From: Wukongibacter sp050859025
GTDB lineage: Bacteria > Bacillota > Clostridia > Peptostreptococcales > Caminicellaceae
DNA: 64,000 nucleotides
Direction of reading: 5' to 3'
Assembly: GCF_050859025.1 (NCBI RefSeq)
Contig: NZ_CP138200.1
Span: 2,852,001 to 2,916,000, forward strand
Part shown: positions 49,847-59,764 of the stretch, piece by piece
How positions within the stretch are numbered: the stretch's first letter is position 1
Layout of the letters: each line of letters begins with the position of its first letter
Notes under the pieces: generated by a model
What the model was told of the DNA's origin: nothing
The model's database searches: none
The model's input: the letters and a program-made list of their open reading frames with translations, nothing else
Translations under genes and position numbers: made by a program

Positions 49847-49874
49847 AAGACCTCTAAGGAGGTTTATTTTTTTA
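49847..49874 (+). terminator. Short terminator
   Basis: AAGACCTC - TAAG - GAGGTTT followed by ATTTTTTTAT. Confidence 0.75.
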
Positions 49875-50030
49875 TAGCACATAGGAATTATAAACCTCTT
49901 ATACTTCTATTAAGCTATAGTTTTAATACAAGTAATAGAGATATACATGCAGGCATACAATTAATTATAGGAATCTAGCTGGACAGAATTTCAATATAGT
50001 AAAGGGCTTTGCACTTGGGGGGATAGAAGT

Positions 50031-50312
50031 ATGAAGGAAGAAAGAATAAATAATATAAAGGCAAATATTTCTGAAGCGTTGGAAATACCTAAGGATATTC
50101 TATTAGATTTGCCTAAGGTTACCTCTATAGGAAACCTACAAGTAAACATAGAAAATCATAAGGGAATTATAGAGTATTCCAATGATAATGTTAGGATTAA
50201 AATTAAGGATGGTATTCTTAAGGTATCCGGGATAGATTTAGTTATAAAAACCATAGTAACAGAAGAAATTATTATTTCTGGAAAAATAGCATCTATTGAT
50301 TTTTTTAGATAG
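50031..50312 (+). CDS. yqfC: Sporulation protein YqfC
   Basis: 93 residues, ATG 50031 (GGGGGG at 50017-50022 region upstream). The YabP/YqfC family pattern is clear: ALEIPKDILLDLPKVTSIGN, then LQVNIENHKGIIEYSNDNVRI and LKVSGIDLVIKTIVTEEIII. It is a mother-cell sporulation protein paired with YqfD, whose gene follows 17 bp later. Confidence 0.94.
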   Translation: MKEERINNIKANISEALEIPKDILLDLPKVTSIGNLQVNIENHKGIIEYSNDNVRIKIKDGILKVSGIDLVIKTIVTEEIIISGKIASIDFFR

Positions 50313-50329
50313 GTGAGGGGTGTTGTAAA

Positions 50330-51526
50330 TTGTTAATTATAAGAATATGGAATTTTTTCAGGGGTTATGTTCTTTTTAGACTTGAGGGGCTTAACTTAGA
50401 AAGAACATTAAATTTGGCTATTGAAGACGGAATTTATTTATGGGATATTCGTAGAATAGATTATACTACTATTGAAGGAAAAATAGGAGGACGAGGATAT
50501 AAAGAACTTAGAAAAATATTGAAAAAAACGGGTTGCAGATCCAAAATAAAGATGAAAATAGGGTTTCCTTTTTTTGTCTTTAAGTTAAAAAGAAAAAAGA
50601 TAGTTGCTATAGGGCTAGCATTAAGTATACTATTAATTATTGGCTTTACTTCCTTTGTATGGGATGTGGAAATACAAGGTAATAATAATATATCAAAGAA
50701 AGAAATACTAGAGTCATTGGAAACTATAGGGGTTAAATCAGGAGTATTTAAGTATACGCTTGATGCCTCAGATATAAAGGACGGTTTACTTATTAATCAT
50801 GAAAAGTTAGCTTGGGTAGGTGTAGAAATTAAAGGGACAAAAATTAAAATCGAGGTAGTAGAGAAGGAAGAACAGCCTGAGAGAGTTGAGAAGGATACAC
50901 CATGTCATATTGTTGCTAAAAAGAATGGTATAATAGAAAAAATAGTTGCTAAAAGTGGAGATGCTGTAGTAAAAAAAGGAGATATTGTAAAGCAAAATCA
51001 GTTATTAATTAGTGGGAAGATAAAAAGGGAGGAAATGCCAACACGTTTTGTTCATTCACTAGGAGAAGTATATGCTAGGACATATTATGAAAAGTCAAAG
51101 GTTATGCCTATTTTCAAGGTAAAAAAAATAAAGACAGGAAGAAAATATACTAAAAGAATTTTTAAAATTGGTTCAACATCCTTTACAATTGCTAAAGGCG
51201 GGGTTCCATTTGAGAAGTATGTAATCGAGGTGAAAAATAAAAGTCTAACAAAATGGAGGAATATTAAGTTTCCTGTAGAAATTGTTATTGAACACTATTT
51301 TGAAATAGTTGAACAGAAGAAAAAAGTTCCTGAGGATGTTATAAAGAAATCTTTAAAGGATTTTTTGCTAGTGAATGTAGTAAAGGATATTCCAGAGGAT
51401 GGGAAAATAATTAAACGGTCAATTGATTATAAAAAGCAGAGTGGTGTAATCAAGGGCCATTTAATAGTAGAGGTATTAGAATCTATAGGTATGGAAAAAA
51501 TATTTAGTATACATGAGGAGGAATAA
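50330..51526 (+). CDS. yqfD: Sporulation protein YqfD
   Basis: 398 residues from TTG 50330, GTGAGGGG upstream. Begins LIIRIWNFFRGYVLFRLEGLNLERTLNLA; one membrane segment (KIVAIGLALSILLIIGFTSFVWDVEI) at ~90-115; then a POTRA/FtsQ-like domain (VEIQGNNNISKKEILESLETIGVKSG) and the VAKSGDAVVKKGDIVKQNQLLISG segment. It is required for efficient sporulation in Bacillus; the exact function is unclear. Operon with yqfC and phoH (2 bp gap). Confidence 0.94.
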   Translation: MLIIRIWNFFRGYVLFRLEGLNLERTLNLAIEDGIYLWDIRRIDYTTIEGKIGGRGYKELRKILKKTGCRSKIKMKIGFPFFVFKLKRKKIVAIGLALSILLIIGFTSFVWDVEIQGNNNISKKEILESLETIGVKSGVFKYTLDASDIKDGLLINHEKLAWVGVEIKGTKIKIEVVEKEEQPERVEKDTPCHIVAKKNGIIEKIVAKSGDAVVKKGDIVKQNQLLISGKIKREEMPTRFVHSLGEVYARTYYEKSKVMPIFKVKKIKTGRKYTKRIFKIGSTSFTIAKGGVPFEKYVIEVKNKSLTKWRNIKFPVEIVIEHYFEIVEQKKKVPEDVIKKSLKDFLLVNVVKDIPEDGKIIKRSIDYKKQSGVIKGHLIVEVLESIGMEKIFSIHEEE

Positions 51527-51528
51527 TA

Positions 51529-52509
51529 TTGCAGGAGCAAAACGAAATAAGAATAAAAATAGAAAATATAAATTTTTTAGGAGAGTTGTTTGGGAATCTA
51601 GATGAGAATGTTAAAATAATCGAAGAAAAATATAATGTGCATGTGGTATCTAGAAATGGTGATCTAATAATCCTAGGAGATGAATCTAAAATATTATTGG
51701 CAAGTAAAGTATTAAATAAAATGATAGAGATGATAAAATCTGGAGAAAAACTAGATAAGCAAAAAATAGTATATACAATAGGCCTATTTGATGACGGAGA
51801 AGGGGATAAAATTGATGAAATCCTTGGTGATATTGTTTGTATAACTGCAAGAGGAAAACATATCAAACCTAAAACATTAGGACAAAAAAAGTATATTGAA
51901 GCAATCAAAAAAAGAGATGTTGTGTTTGGAGTAGGACCTGCTGGAACGGGGAAAAGTTATTTGGCAGTAGCTATGGCTGTAAAGGCATTTAAAAATAAGG
52001 ATGTGAATAGAATAATATTAACTAGACCCGCAGTTGAGGCTGGGGAAAGTCTTGGATTTTTGCCAGGAGATCTTCAAATGAAGGTAGATCCCTATCTTAG
52101 ACCTTTATACGATGCATTGTATGATATCTTAGGAGGAGAGACTTATTTAAAATATAAAGAAAGAGGAATGATTGAGGTTGCTCCCCTGGCATATATGAGA
52201 GGTAGAACCCTTGATGATTCTTTTATCATTTTAGATGAAGCTCAAAATACTACTAGAGCTCAAATGAAGATGTTTTTAACCAGAATTGGTATTGGCTCAA
52301 AGGCAGTTATCAATGGAGATATTACACAAATAGACTTACCGAAGGGTAAGCAGTCTGGACTTGAACATGCTATGCAGGTTCTAAAAGGTGTAAATGGGAT
52401 TGATTTTGTATATCTCTCAGATAAAGATGTGGTAAGACATGGTTTAGTACAAAAAATAATAAAGGCTTATGATGCATTTGGCAATAAAGGAAATAGAAAG
52501 AGAAAATAG
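51529..52509 (+). CDS. phoH: PhoH family ATPase
   Basis: 326 residues from TTG 51529, after GAGGAGG. N-terminal KH-like domain (residues 1-110) and a PhoH ATPase domain: VFGVGPAGTGKSYLAVAMAV (Walker A), TRPAVEAGESLGFLPGDL, LDDSFIILDEAQNTT (Walker B) and NGDITQIDLP. Probably involved in RNA or ribosome metabolism, consistent with its constant neighbour ybeY. Known to be conserved in this order with pgpH and ybeY. Confidence 0.95.
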   Translation: MQEQNEIRIKIENINFLGELFGNLDENVKIIEEKYNVHVVSRNGDLIILGDESKILLASKVLNKMIEMIKSGEKLDKQKIVYTIGLFDDGEGDKIDEILGDIVCITARGKHIKPKTLGQKKYIEAIKKRDVVFGVGPAGTGKSYLAVAMAVKAFKNKDVNRIILTRPAVEAGESLGFLPGDLQMKVDPYLRPLYDALYDILGGETYLKYKERGMIEVAPLAYMRGRTLDDSFIILDEAQNTTRAQMKMFLTRIGIGSKAVINGDITQIDLPKGKQSGLEHAMQVLKGVNGIDFVYLSDKDVVRHGLVQKIIKAYDAFGNKGNRKRK

Positions 52510-52584
52510 AGTGTGGGACACTTAGTCCCTTGTTTAATGGAAAATAAATTTTTTACAGGGTTTCTAGTGAAGGCTTTTTTGAGT

Positions 52585-52698
52585 TATAATATATATAGAG
52601 ATTCCAGTTAAAACTTTAATTTATACACATCAAAACTCCTAAGATTCATCGGATATTTTGATATGCATAAATTAAGTTTTACTATGTAAACCCTATAT
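52585..52698. repeat. -10 box followed by palindromic repeat family A, copy 6
   Basis: TATAAT at 52585-52590 directly abuts the repeat (52594-52698), which runs from TATAGAGATTCCAGTTAAAA to TACTATGTAAACCCTATA. The left arm and the centre match copy 1; the right end matches copy 4. Confidence 0.88.
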
Positions 52699-52838
52699 AT
52701 ATGGTCATAAACGACATTGTAAATACAGTATGAATTAAGAATTGAGATTTAATTAATATTTAGAACAAGTGACCTAGAACTAAAAAGTAAACTAAATTGT
52801 CTTTGGTGTTTTTGTTGTTGAAAGAGGGGGGAAGCTTG

Positions 52839-54947
52839 ATGGCTTTTCTACAAAGTTTGGACAGGCTTTTAAGAAAGATCTTTGAAAATAAAATAACTAA
52901 GAACAAAACATTTAACGTTGTAGTTTTAGCATTGTTATTTTTTACAATTATATTCTCTAGTTTCTATACTACGGTTTCACCTAAAAAATACGATTTAAAG
53001 GTGGGTCAGATTGCACCATCCGATATCAGAGCACCTCAGGATATAGAAGATAAGGAAGCCACTGCAAAGGCAATAGAAAAAGCAATTAAAGCAGTAGAGC
53101 CTAGAGAAGAAGTTGATCCAACCATACAAATAAACATAAAGAATAAGATAGAAGTATTTTTTAAGAATTTATATGAGCTAAAGGATGTACATGATACAAC
53201 TACAAGTAACTTTGATGAAATAGTTGATTCCTTAGACAAATATAATGAATTTGATCTTAGCAAGAGTGATCTAAGAACATTGCTAAAATCCAAGGAAGAT
53301 ACTCTAAAGAATTTTGAAGGATATACTCATGATTTTATTGTACAAGTAATGACAACAGGTATAAAAGAGCAGGAATTAGACAATAAGAAAGAAAAGATTC
53401 AAGAATACTTTATGGCATTAGAAGGAATATCTGATAATCTTAAATCTATAGGAATAAAAATAGTAAACAATTCAATTAAAGAAAATATATATCGAGATGA
53501 AAAATTGACACAGGAAAGAATTAATGAAGCAATAAAAAACGTAGACAAGATTTTTATTTATAAGGGTCAGCTTATAGTAGAAGAAGGAGAAGAAATAACT
53601 GAAAAGCATTATAAATTTTTAGTGGAGGCAGGACTTATAAATAAAGAGAATAATAAGGATATAAAGCCTTTTATAGGAGTCGTCATTATTATTCTGCTTC
53701 TTGAGTTAATTCTTATTTCTTATATATATTTCTTTAATAATGACCTGACAAATAAGATTTCTAATCTATATTTGGTTACTTTAATATTCTTGATGTCGTT
53801 TCTTTTATCTAAACCCTTAGCTAGCATATCAAGCTATCTAATACCGATTGCGGCTTCTTCAATGTTAATAGGAATACTTATTAATCCAACTGTTGCTATT
53901 GTTTTAAATATATTTTTAGCTATATTGATTACATTAGCAACAAATAACAGTATTATAATTTTTGTTACATTATTAACGGCTGGAACCGTTGCAGCTATTA
54001 GTGCATCCAATACCCATCAAAGATCAGGAATCTTTGTATCTGGCTTGTTAGTAAGTTTAACAAACTTAATTCTTATTGTAGGCTTTGGTTTAACTAAAGG
54101 ATTTGGTGCAAAGGATATTTTAATAAATGGTTTTTATGGTATACTAAATGGTGTCTTTTGTTCAATATTAACAATAGGATCATTACCTCTATGGGAATAT
54201 ATATTTAATATGTTAACTCCCATAAAGCTTTTAGAGTTGTCAAATCCAAACCATCCTATTCTTAAGAGATTGTTAGTTGAAGCGCCGGGAACATACCATC
54301 ATAGTATAATAGTTGGAAATCTAAGTGAATCTGCTGCACAAGCCATAGGTTGTAACAGTTTATTAGCTAGGGTTGGATCCTATTATCATGATATAGGCAA
54401 GCTAAAAAGACCATACTTTTTTAAAGAAAATCAATTGACGTCGGATAATCCTCATGATAAAATTTCTCCTTATTTGAGCTCTAATATAATCCGAAGTCAT
54501 GTTCAAGATGGAGTTAAGCTTGCATATGAACACAAGATTCCTAAGGATATAATTGATATTATTGAGCAGCATCATGGTGATACATTAGTTAAATATTTCT
54601 ATCATAAAGCCATGAATGAAAATGATCAGATAAAGGATGTGGATCCTAATGATTTTAAATATAGAGGCCCTACTCCTAAATCAAAGGAGGCAGCAATTGT
54701 AATGTTGGCTGATTCAGTTGAGGCTGCTGTAAGGAGTTTATCTGAGCCAACAAGGGATAACATCGAGGAGCTTGTTAAGAAGATTATTGAGGGAAAAAAT
54801 AAAGAAGATCAACTACACGATTGTGATTTAACCTTTAAGGATTTAGAGACTATCAGAAAGACATTTATAAACATCTTAATGGGAATCTTCCATGAAAGAA
54901 TAGAGTACCCAGAAATTGACAATGAAGGATTGGAGGCATCTAGGTGA
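52839..54947 (+). CDS. pgpH: 7TM-HD cyclic-di-AMP phosphodiesterase (PgpH/YqfF)
   Basis: 702 residues from ATG 52839, with AAAGAGGGGGG upstream; the earlier in-frame TTG is not supported. An N-terminal membrane anchor, a large extracellular 7TMR-HDED domain (residues ~55-275), seven membrane helices, and a cytosolic HD domain with GTYHHSIIVGNLSESAA, YYHDIGKLKRPYFF, HDKISPYLSSNII and QHHGDTLVKYFYHK. The family degrades c-di-AMP in Listeria and others. It opens the pgpH - ybeY - dgkA group after the family A repeat. Confidence 0.95.
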   Translation: MAFLQSLDRLLRKIFENKITKNKTFNVVVLALLFFTIIFSSFYTTVSPKKYDLKVGQIAPSDIRAPQDIEDKEATAKAIEKAIKAVEPREEVDPTIQINIKNKIEVFFKNLYELKDVHDTTTSNFDEIVDSLDKYNEFDLSKSDLRTLLKSKEDTLKNFEGYTHDFIVQVMTTGIKEQELDNKKEKIQEYFMALEGISDNLKSIGIKIVNNSIKENIYRDEKLTQERINEAIKNVDKIFIYKGQLIVEEGEEITEKHYKFLVEAGLINKENNKDIKPFIGVVIIILLLELILISYIYFFNNDLTNKISNLYLVTLIFLMSFLLSKPLASISSYLIPIAASSMLIGILINPTVAIVLNIFLAILITLATNNSIIIFVTLLTAGTVAAISASNTHQRSGIFVSGLLVSLTNLILIVGFGLTKGFGAKDILINGFYGILNGVFCSILTIGSLPLWEYIFNMLTPIKLLELSNPNHPILKRLLVEAPGTYHHSIIVGNLSESAAQAIGCNSLLARVGSYYHDIGKLKRPYFFKENQLTSDNPHDKISPYLSSNIIRSHVQDGVKLAYEHKIPKDIIDIIEQHHGDTLVKYFYHKAMNENDQIKDVDPNDFKYRGPTPKSKEAAIVMLADSVEAAVRSLSEPTRDNIEELVKKIIEGKNKEDQLHDCDLTFKDLETIRKTFINILMGIFHERIEYPEIDNEGLEASR

Positions 54948-55414
54948 TAGATTTAGATATAATAAATAATCAAGATATTATTGAGTATAAGGATGATTTA
55001 ATAGTGCTCCTAAATAAAGTTGTAGAGAAATCTTTAGAAGTAGAAAATGTTGAGGGCGATATAGAAGTAAGTTTATCCTTTGTTAATAATAGTGAAATAA
55101 AGGAATTAAACAGAGATTTTAGAGGAAAAGACAAGGAAACAGATGTTTTATCCTTTCCTCAATATGAAAATCAAGAATTAATTAAACAGGAGAATAATAT
55201 AGTAATATTAGGGGACATAGTTATATCCTTAGAGAAGGCTAAGGAACAAGCTAGAGAATATGGACACTCCTTTGAAAGGGAAGTTGCTTTTCTAACCAGT
55301 CATAGTATGTTTCATTTACTTGGCTATGACCATGATACTGAGGAAAATACGAAGTTAATGAGAGAGAAAGAAGAAAAAGTATTAGAGTTATTGGGTATAC
55401 TAAGAAAATCCTAA
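54944..55414 (+). CDS. ybeY: Endoribonuclease YbeY (rRNA maturation)
   Basis: 156 residues; the GTG start overlaps the pgpH stop (GTGA). SFVNNSEIKELNRDFRGKDK and DVLSFP are typical, and the zinc site is HSMFHLLGYDHD (H-x3-H-x5-H form). It processes 16S rRNA 3' ends and takes part in ribosome quality control. Confidence 0.95.
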   Translation: MIDLDIINNQDIIEYKDDLIVLLNKVVEKSLEVENVEGDIEVSLSFVNNSEIKELNRDFRGKDKETDVLSFPQYENQELIKQENNIVILGDIVISLEKAKEQAREYGHSFEREVAFLTSHSMFHLLGYDHDTEENTKLMREKEEKVLELLGILRKS

Positions 55415-55442
55415 GAATATAGGATTATAATGGTGGAATATT

Positions 55443-56141
55443 ATGAAAGCAAAAAAAATATTAGACAGTTTTAATTATGCTTTTGAAGGTATTATTTATA
55501 CTTTAAAGACCCAGAGGAATATGAGAATACACTTTGTAATTGCAGTTTTAGTCTTGTTTGCTAGTGTATTTTTTCATCTGTCAAAGGTAGAGACCCTCAT
55601 ACTATTCATAACAATAGCCCTAGTTATTATTGCTGAGATGATAAATACGTCTATAGAAGCTACAATAGATCTCATTACAGATAAATATCACGAACTGGCT
55701 AAAATAGCTAAGAATGTTGCTGCAGGAGCTGTTTTAGTTTCTGCAGTGAATTCAATTATCGTTGCTTATATAATATTTTATGATAAACTAAATAAAATAT
55801 CTCTTATATTGATATATAAGGTTCGAGCTATGCCGATACATATTACATTTATAAGTCTTATAATAGTAATATTTGTTTCAATAGGGGTCAAGGCCTATTT
55901 TGGCAATGGAACTCCCTTAAGAGGTGGAATGCCTAGTGGTCATGCTGCTATATCATTTTCCATTTTTATAGCTGTAGTGTTTTTGTCAAAAAATACCTTG
56001 ATAATTACTTTAGCATTTATTTTAGCTATTTTAGTAGTTCAAAGTCGCATTGAAGCAGGTATACATTCTCTTATGCAGGTTTTAGTAGGTGCTTTTCTTG
56101 GCGCATTAATTACTTTGTTTATATTTCAGCTAATTTATTAA
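55443..56141 (+). CDS. Diacylglycerol/undecaprenol kinase - PAP2 phosphatase fusion
   Basis: 232 residues with two joined membrane enzymes. Residues 1-120 are a DgkA-like kinase (SFNYAFEGIIYTLKTQRNMRIH, EMINTSIEATIDLITDKYHELAK). Residues 125-232 are a PAP2-type phosphatase: KVRAMPIH, MPSGHAAISFSI and SRIEAGIHSLMQVLVGA carry the three active-site motifs. In Gram-positive bacteria the kinase partner usually acts on undecaprenol, so the fusion can both make and remove the lipid phosphate. It is full length in both parts. Confidence 0.92.
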   Translation: MKAKKILDSFNYAFEGIIYTLKTQRNMRIHFVIAVLVLFASVFFHLSKVETLILFITIALVIIAEMINTSIEATIDLITDKYHELAKIAKNVAAGAVLVSAVNSIIVAYIIFYDKLNKISLILIYKVRAMPIHITFISLIIVIFVSIGVKAYFGNGTPLRGGMPSGHAAISFSIFIAVVFLSKNTLIITLAFILAILVVQSRIEAGIHSLMQVLVGAFLGALITLFIFQLIY

Positions 56142-56376
56142 TACTATAGGTATAGAGCTAATATAGCAAAACTTAATTTGTACATATATAAATACTTGAT
56201 TGTTCTGAGTATTTTTAACATCCAGAGATTGATAGTTGTCCTTGATTCTCGATATAAGCTATTAAAAGTTCAGAGTATAAAGAGGGGGGGTGGTATTTAC
56301 TACTCCCTTTTAGAGGCCTAAAAGTATGAAATTTCTTAGTTTGAAGTATATGTCTGTATATATAGGAGGAAGGGTA

Positions 56377-57642
56377 GTGGATTACTCCATAATGATTAGA
56401 TTGGTCATTTTAGTAATTTTACTTTGTTTATCAGGTTTATTTTCTAGTGCTGAAACATCTTTATCATCATTGAATATAATAAAGATAAAGCAATTAAAGA
56501 ATAAGGGTGTAAAAAAAGCAGAGATTTTAGATAGGTTATTAGATAAATCATCTAAGATTTTAGCTACTATATTGATTGGAAATAATATTGTTAATATTGC
56601 GGCTACGGCAATAGCTACTGAGCTTACTTTAAGTATTGTTTCAGGTGAAAAGGCAACACTTTTAGTTACAGTAACTATGACCATCTTAATTTTGGTCTTT
56701 GGTGAGATTACACCAAAGACATATTCGTCCTATAATCCAGAAAAGGTAGCGATGAAACTGGGAAGGCCGTTGGAAGTCCTTTCAATGATATTTAATCCTA
56801 TTCTATTTGTTTTAAATAAAATAACTCAAATCCTTATTAGGAGCTTAGGAGGTAATATAACAAGTGATAGAAACACTGTATCAGAGGAAGAAATAAAAAC
56901 CCTAGTTGATGTTGGTGAAGAAGTAGGAATTATAGAAAAGCAAGAGAGAGAGATGATTGAAAGTATCTTTGAAATAGGTGACATTAAAGTTACAGAGGTA
57001 ATGGTTCCTAGAATAGATACTGTGTATTTAGAAGAAGATACATCAATTGAAAATGCAATAAAAAAGGTAATAGAATATGGATACTCAAGGATTCCTATTA
57101 TTAATGAATCTATTGATAATATTATTGGAGTAGTTTATGCAAAGGATCTTTTAGCATGTTATTTACGTAGTGGTAAAGAGGATCTTAAAATAAATGACTT
57201 CATTCGTCCTGCATACTATGTACCACAGAGCAAAAAGGCAATCGATTTGTTAACCGAGATGCAGCTAGAAAAGGTTCATATGGCTATAGTTTTAGATGAA
57301 TACGGTGGTACATTAGGTCTTGTTACAATTGAAGATATTCTAGAAGAAATAGTTGGAGATATATTAGATGAGTATGATGATGAGAAAAACTTAATCGAGT
57401 ATACTGATGAGAATATAGTAATAGTTAATTCAAAGATATCAATAGAAGAAACTAATGAAATATTAGGAGAAAATATACCATTGGATGACTATGAGTCCCT
57501 TGGTGGATTTGTTTTTAATCTCCTTGGGAGAATACCCAGGGTAGGAGATGTTATTGAATATAACAATATAATTTTTAAAGTTTTAGAAGTTCAAAATAGA
57601 AGGGTAAAAAAAATTGAACTTAGTAAAAAACAAGGGGGATAA
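56377..57642 (+). CDS. CNNM/CBS-domain transporter-like protein (HlyC/CorC family)
   Basis: 421 residues from GTG 56377, eight bases after AGGAGGA; an upstream ATG at 56326 has no site. CNNM domain with about four segments and AETSLSSLNIIKIKQLKNKG, VFGEITPKTYSSYNPEKVA; then paired CBS domains (VMVPRIDTVYLEEDTS, YGYSRIPIINES, VPQSKKAIDLLTEMQ, VHMAIVLDEYGGTLGLVTIED); then the CorC_HlyC domain (YESLGGFVFNLLGRIP). Relatives export Mg2+ or Co2+. Confidence 0.93.
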   Translation: MDYSIMIRLVILVILLCLSGLFSSAETSLSSLNIIKIKQLKNKGVKKAEILDRLLDKSSKILATILIGNNIVNIAATAIATELTLSIVSGEKATLLVTVTMTILILVFGEITPKTYSSYNPEKVAMKLGRPLEVLSMIFNPILFVLNKITQILIRSLGGNITSDRNTVSEEEIKTLVDVGEEVGIIEKQEREMIESIFEIGDIKVTEVMVPRIDTVYLEEDTSIENAIKKVIEYGYSRIPIINESIDNIIGVVYAKDLLACYLRSGKEDLKINDFIRPAYYVPQSKKAIDLLTEMQLEKVHMAIVLDEYGGTLGLVTIEDILEEIVGDILDEYDDEKNLIEYTDENIVIVNSKISIEETNEILGENIPLDDYESLGGFVFNLLGRIPRVGDVIEYNNIIFKVLEVQNRRVKKIELSKKQGG

Positions 57643-57645
57643 AAA

Positions 57646-58755
57646 ATGAAAAGAATATTAATAGCTATATTAATTCTTGCAATGTTGACTGGTTGTAAAA
57701 ATACCGAGGTTTCTACAGAAGGGCCTTCAGAAACAGAAGTTGTTTCTAGTGAGACAGGTACAGATATTGAAAAATCTGAAGAGGATAAGGATGCTATAGA
57801 AATTGTTGTAGATGATGAGAGCGAGATTAAAGAAAAGGAAGAAATTATAGATTTAGAAAACAAAGTTAAGTCACCTTTAACAGGAATGTACATAGATAAG
57901 GATAGATTAAATGATAGACCTATTGCAGTCATGCTTGATAACTATTATAAGGCTAGGCCTCAAGCTGGATTAAGTGAAGCTGATATTGTATATGAAATAT
58001 TAGCTGAAGGAAATATCACCCGTTATCTAGCAATTATCTATACAAATAGACCTGAAACAATAGGACCTGTAAGAAGTGCTAGACCGTACTTTTTAGATAA
58101 GGCATTGGAATATGATCCACTATATGTTCACGTCGGAGGAAGTGAACAAGCCAAGGCTGATATAAGGACTTTAAAAATGGCAGATATAGATGGATTATCA
58201 AGTGGTGGAGATATATTCTGGAGAAAGAAGCATAAACCTATACCGAACAACATGTATACAAGTTATGAAGCTATTATGAAGCAATCTGCAAGAAGAAAAT
58301 ATAATAGTAATGGAAAATTTGAAACCTTACAATTTAATGAAAAGGATATGCAAATAGAAGGAAAGGAATTAAATGAAATAAATATTCCTTATAGAGGTAA
58401 GAAGTACTCTTCTGGATTCAAATTTAATGAAGAGGATGGTCTGTATTATAGATATGTTAACAATAAACCACATCTAGACGAGACTTCTAAGGTTCATCTG
58501 ACAGCAAAAAATGTAATTGTTCAATATGCTGGTCAAAGGGTTATAGACAGTGCTGGAAGACTTGAAATGAATCTTATTGGAAATGGAAAGGGTATGTACA
58601 TAACTAATGGTAAGGCAATGGATGTAACTTGGAAAAAGCCTTCTAGAAGAGATTTGACAAGATTCTATGATTCTCAGGGGAATGAAATAAGCTTAAATCC
58701 AGGAATCACGTGGTTTCAAGTAGTTCCTAGTGGTCTAAATATAGTTACTAAATAG
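57646..58755 (+). CDS. DUF3048 lipoprotein (YerB-like)
   Basis: 369 residues, ATG 57646 three bases after the previous stop. Lipoprotein signal with lipobox LTGC (residues 14-17), then an acidic linker (residues ~20-70), and a DUF3048 pair of domains: RPIAVMLDNYYKARPQAGLSEADIVYEILAEG, NRPETIGPVRSARPYFLD and, at the end, GITWFQVVPSG. The family is common in spore formers (YerB); function unknown. It ends 90 bp before era. Confidence 0.93.
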   Translation: MKRILIAILILAMLTGCKNTEVSTEGPSETEVVSSETGTDIEKSEEDKDAIEIVVDDESEIKEKEEIIDLENKVKSPLTGMYIDKDRLNDRPIAVMLDNYYKARPQAGLSEADIVYEILAEGNITRYLAIIYTNRPETIGPVRSARPYFLDKALEYDPLYVHVGGSEQAKADIRTLKMADIDGLSSGGDIFWRKKHKPIPNNMYTSYEAIMKQSARRKYNSNGKFETLQFNEKDMQIEGKELNEINIPYRGKKYSSGFKFNEEDGLYYRYVNNKPHLDETSKVHLTAKNVIVQYAGQRVIDSAGRLEMNLIGNGKGMYITNGKAMDVTWKKPSRRDLTRFYDSQGNEISLNPGITWFQVVPSGLNIVTK

Positions 58756-58846
58756 AAAAATCCCTTGAGTATTTCAGAAACTAAGCTTATAATTTACGAG
58801 GACAAGGATTAAAAGAACATAAAAAATTACACAGGTGGTGAATATT

Positions 58847-59734
58847 TTGGCCTTCAAATCAGGATTTGTAACAATAATCGGAAGACCAAATGTAGGAAAA
58901 TCTACATTGATAAACAATATAGTTGGACAGAAAATATTAATAATGTCAAATAAGCCTCAGACTACTAGAAATAAAATTCAAACAATATATAATGGTGAAG
59001 AGTCTCAGATAGTTTTTTTAGATACTCCAGGTATACATAAGCCTAAAAATAAACTGGGAGAGAATATGGTAAAGGCTGCAAAGGATACACTAAATGAAGT
59101 AGATGTTATAGTATTCTTAGTCGATGAATCTACTGAGATAGGTCCTGGAGATAGATATATTTTAGAAATGTTAAAGGATGTAAAAACACCTGTTATATTG
59201 GGTATAAACAAAATAGATATTTTAGAGCCTGATGCATATAAAGCGGTTTATGAAGCATACAGTGAATATAATATATTTGATGAAATCATGGGACTATCAG
59301 CAATAAATGGTAAAAATGTGGATAAACTTATAGATAAACTTGTTGAGAGGCTTCCCGATGGACCTCAGTATTTTCCTTCGGATATGATAACTGATCAGCC
59401 GGAAAGATTTATTGTTTCAGAAATAGTAAGGGAAAAGCTCCTTCACTATCTTCATGAGGAAGTTCCACATGGAGTTGCGGTAGTTGTTAATTTTATGAGA
59501 CAAAGAGAAGATAAAGATATAATCGATATAGATGTTACTATATATTGCGAGAGAAATTCGCATAAGGCAATAATAATAGGAAAAAATGGTAAGAAGATTA
59601 AAGGTGTTGGTAAAAGTTCAAGGGAGGAAATTGAAAGACTCCTTGGATCAAAGGTATTTATGGAAATTTGGGTAAAGGTCAAAAAAGATTGGAGAGATAA
59701 GGAAAGTATGTTAAGGAATCTTGGATACATGTAA
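58847..59734 (+). CDS. era: GTPase Era
   Basis: Ribosome-assembly GTPase that binds the 3' end of 16S rRNA. 295 residues from TTG 58847, which gives the usual start (M)AFKSGFVTIIGRPNVGKST; GTG codons at 58835/58838 overlap the binding site AGGTGGTG. G1 GRPNVGKS, G3 DTPGIHKPKN, G4 NKID; C-terminal KH domain with IIGKNGKKIKGVGKSSREE. Confidence 0.96.
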   Translation: MAFKSGFVTIIGRPNVGKSTLINNIVGQKILIMSNKPQTTRNKIQTIYNGEESQIVFLDTPGIHKPKNKLGENMVKAAKDTLNEVDVIVFLVDESTEIGPGDRYILEMLKDVKTPVILGINKIDILEPDAYKAVYEAYSEYNIFDEIMGLSAINGKNVDKLIDKLVERLPDGPQYFPSDMITDQPERFIVSEIVREKLLHYLHEEVPHGVAVVVNFMRQREDKDIIDIDVTIYCERNSHKAIIIGKNGKKIKGVGKSSREEIERLLGSKVFMEIWVKVKKDWRDKESMLRNLGYM

Positions 59735-59764
59735 GCTGCGTCCTTAATTAAAGGGGGTGTAAGT

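Noticed and set aside
49736..49978. An 80-residue ORF overlapping the amidase end
   Set aside because: Different frame inside a real gene, passes through the terminator, and has no binding site.
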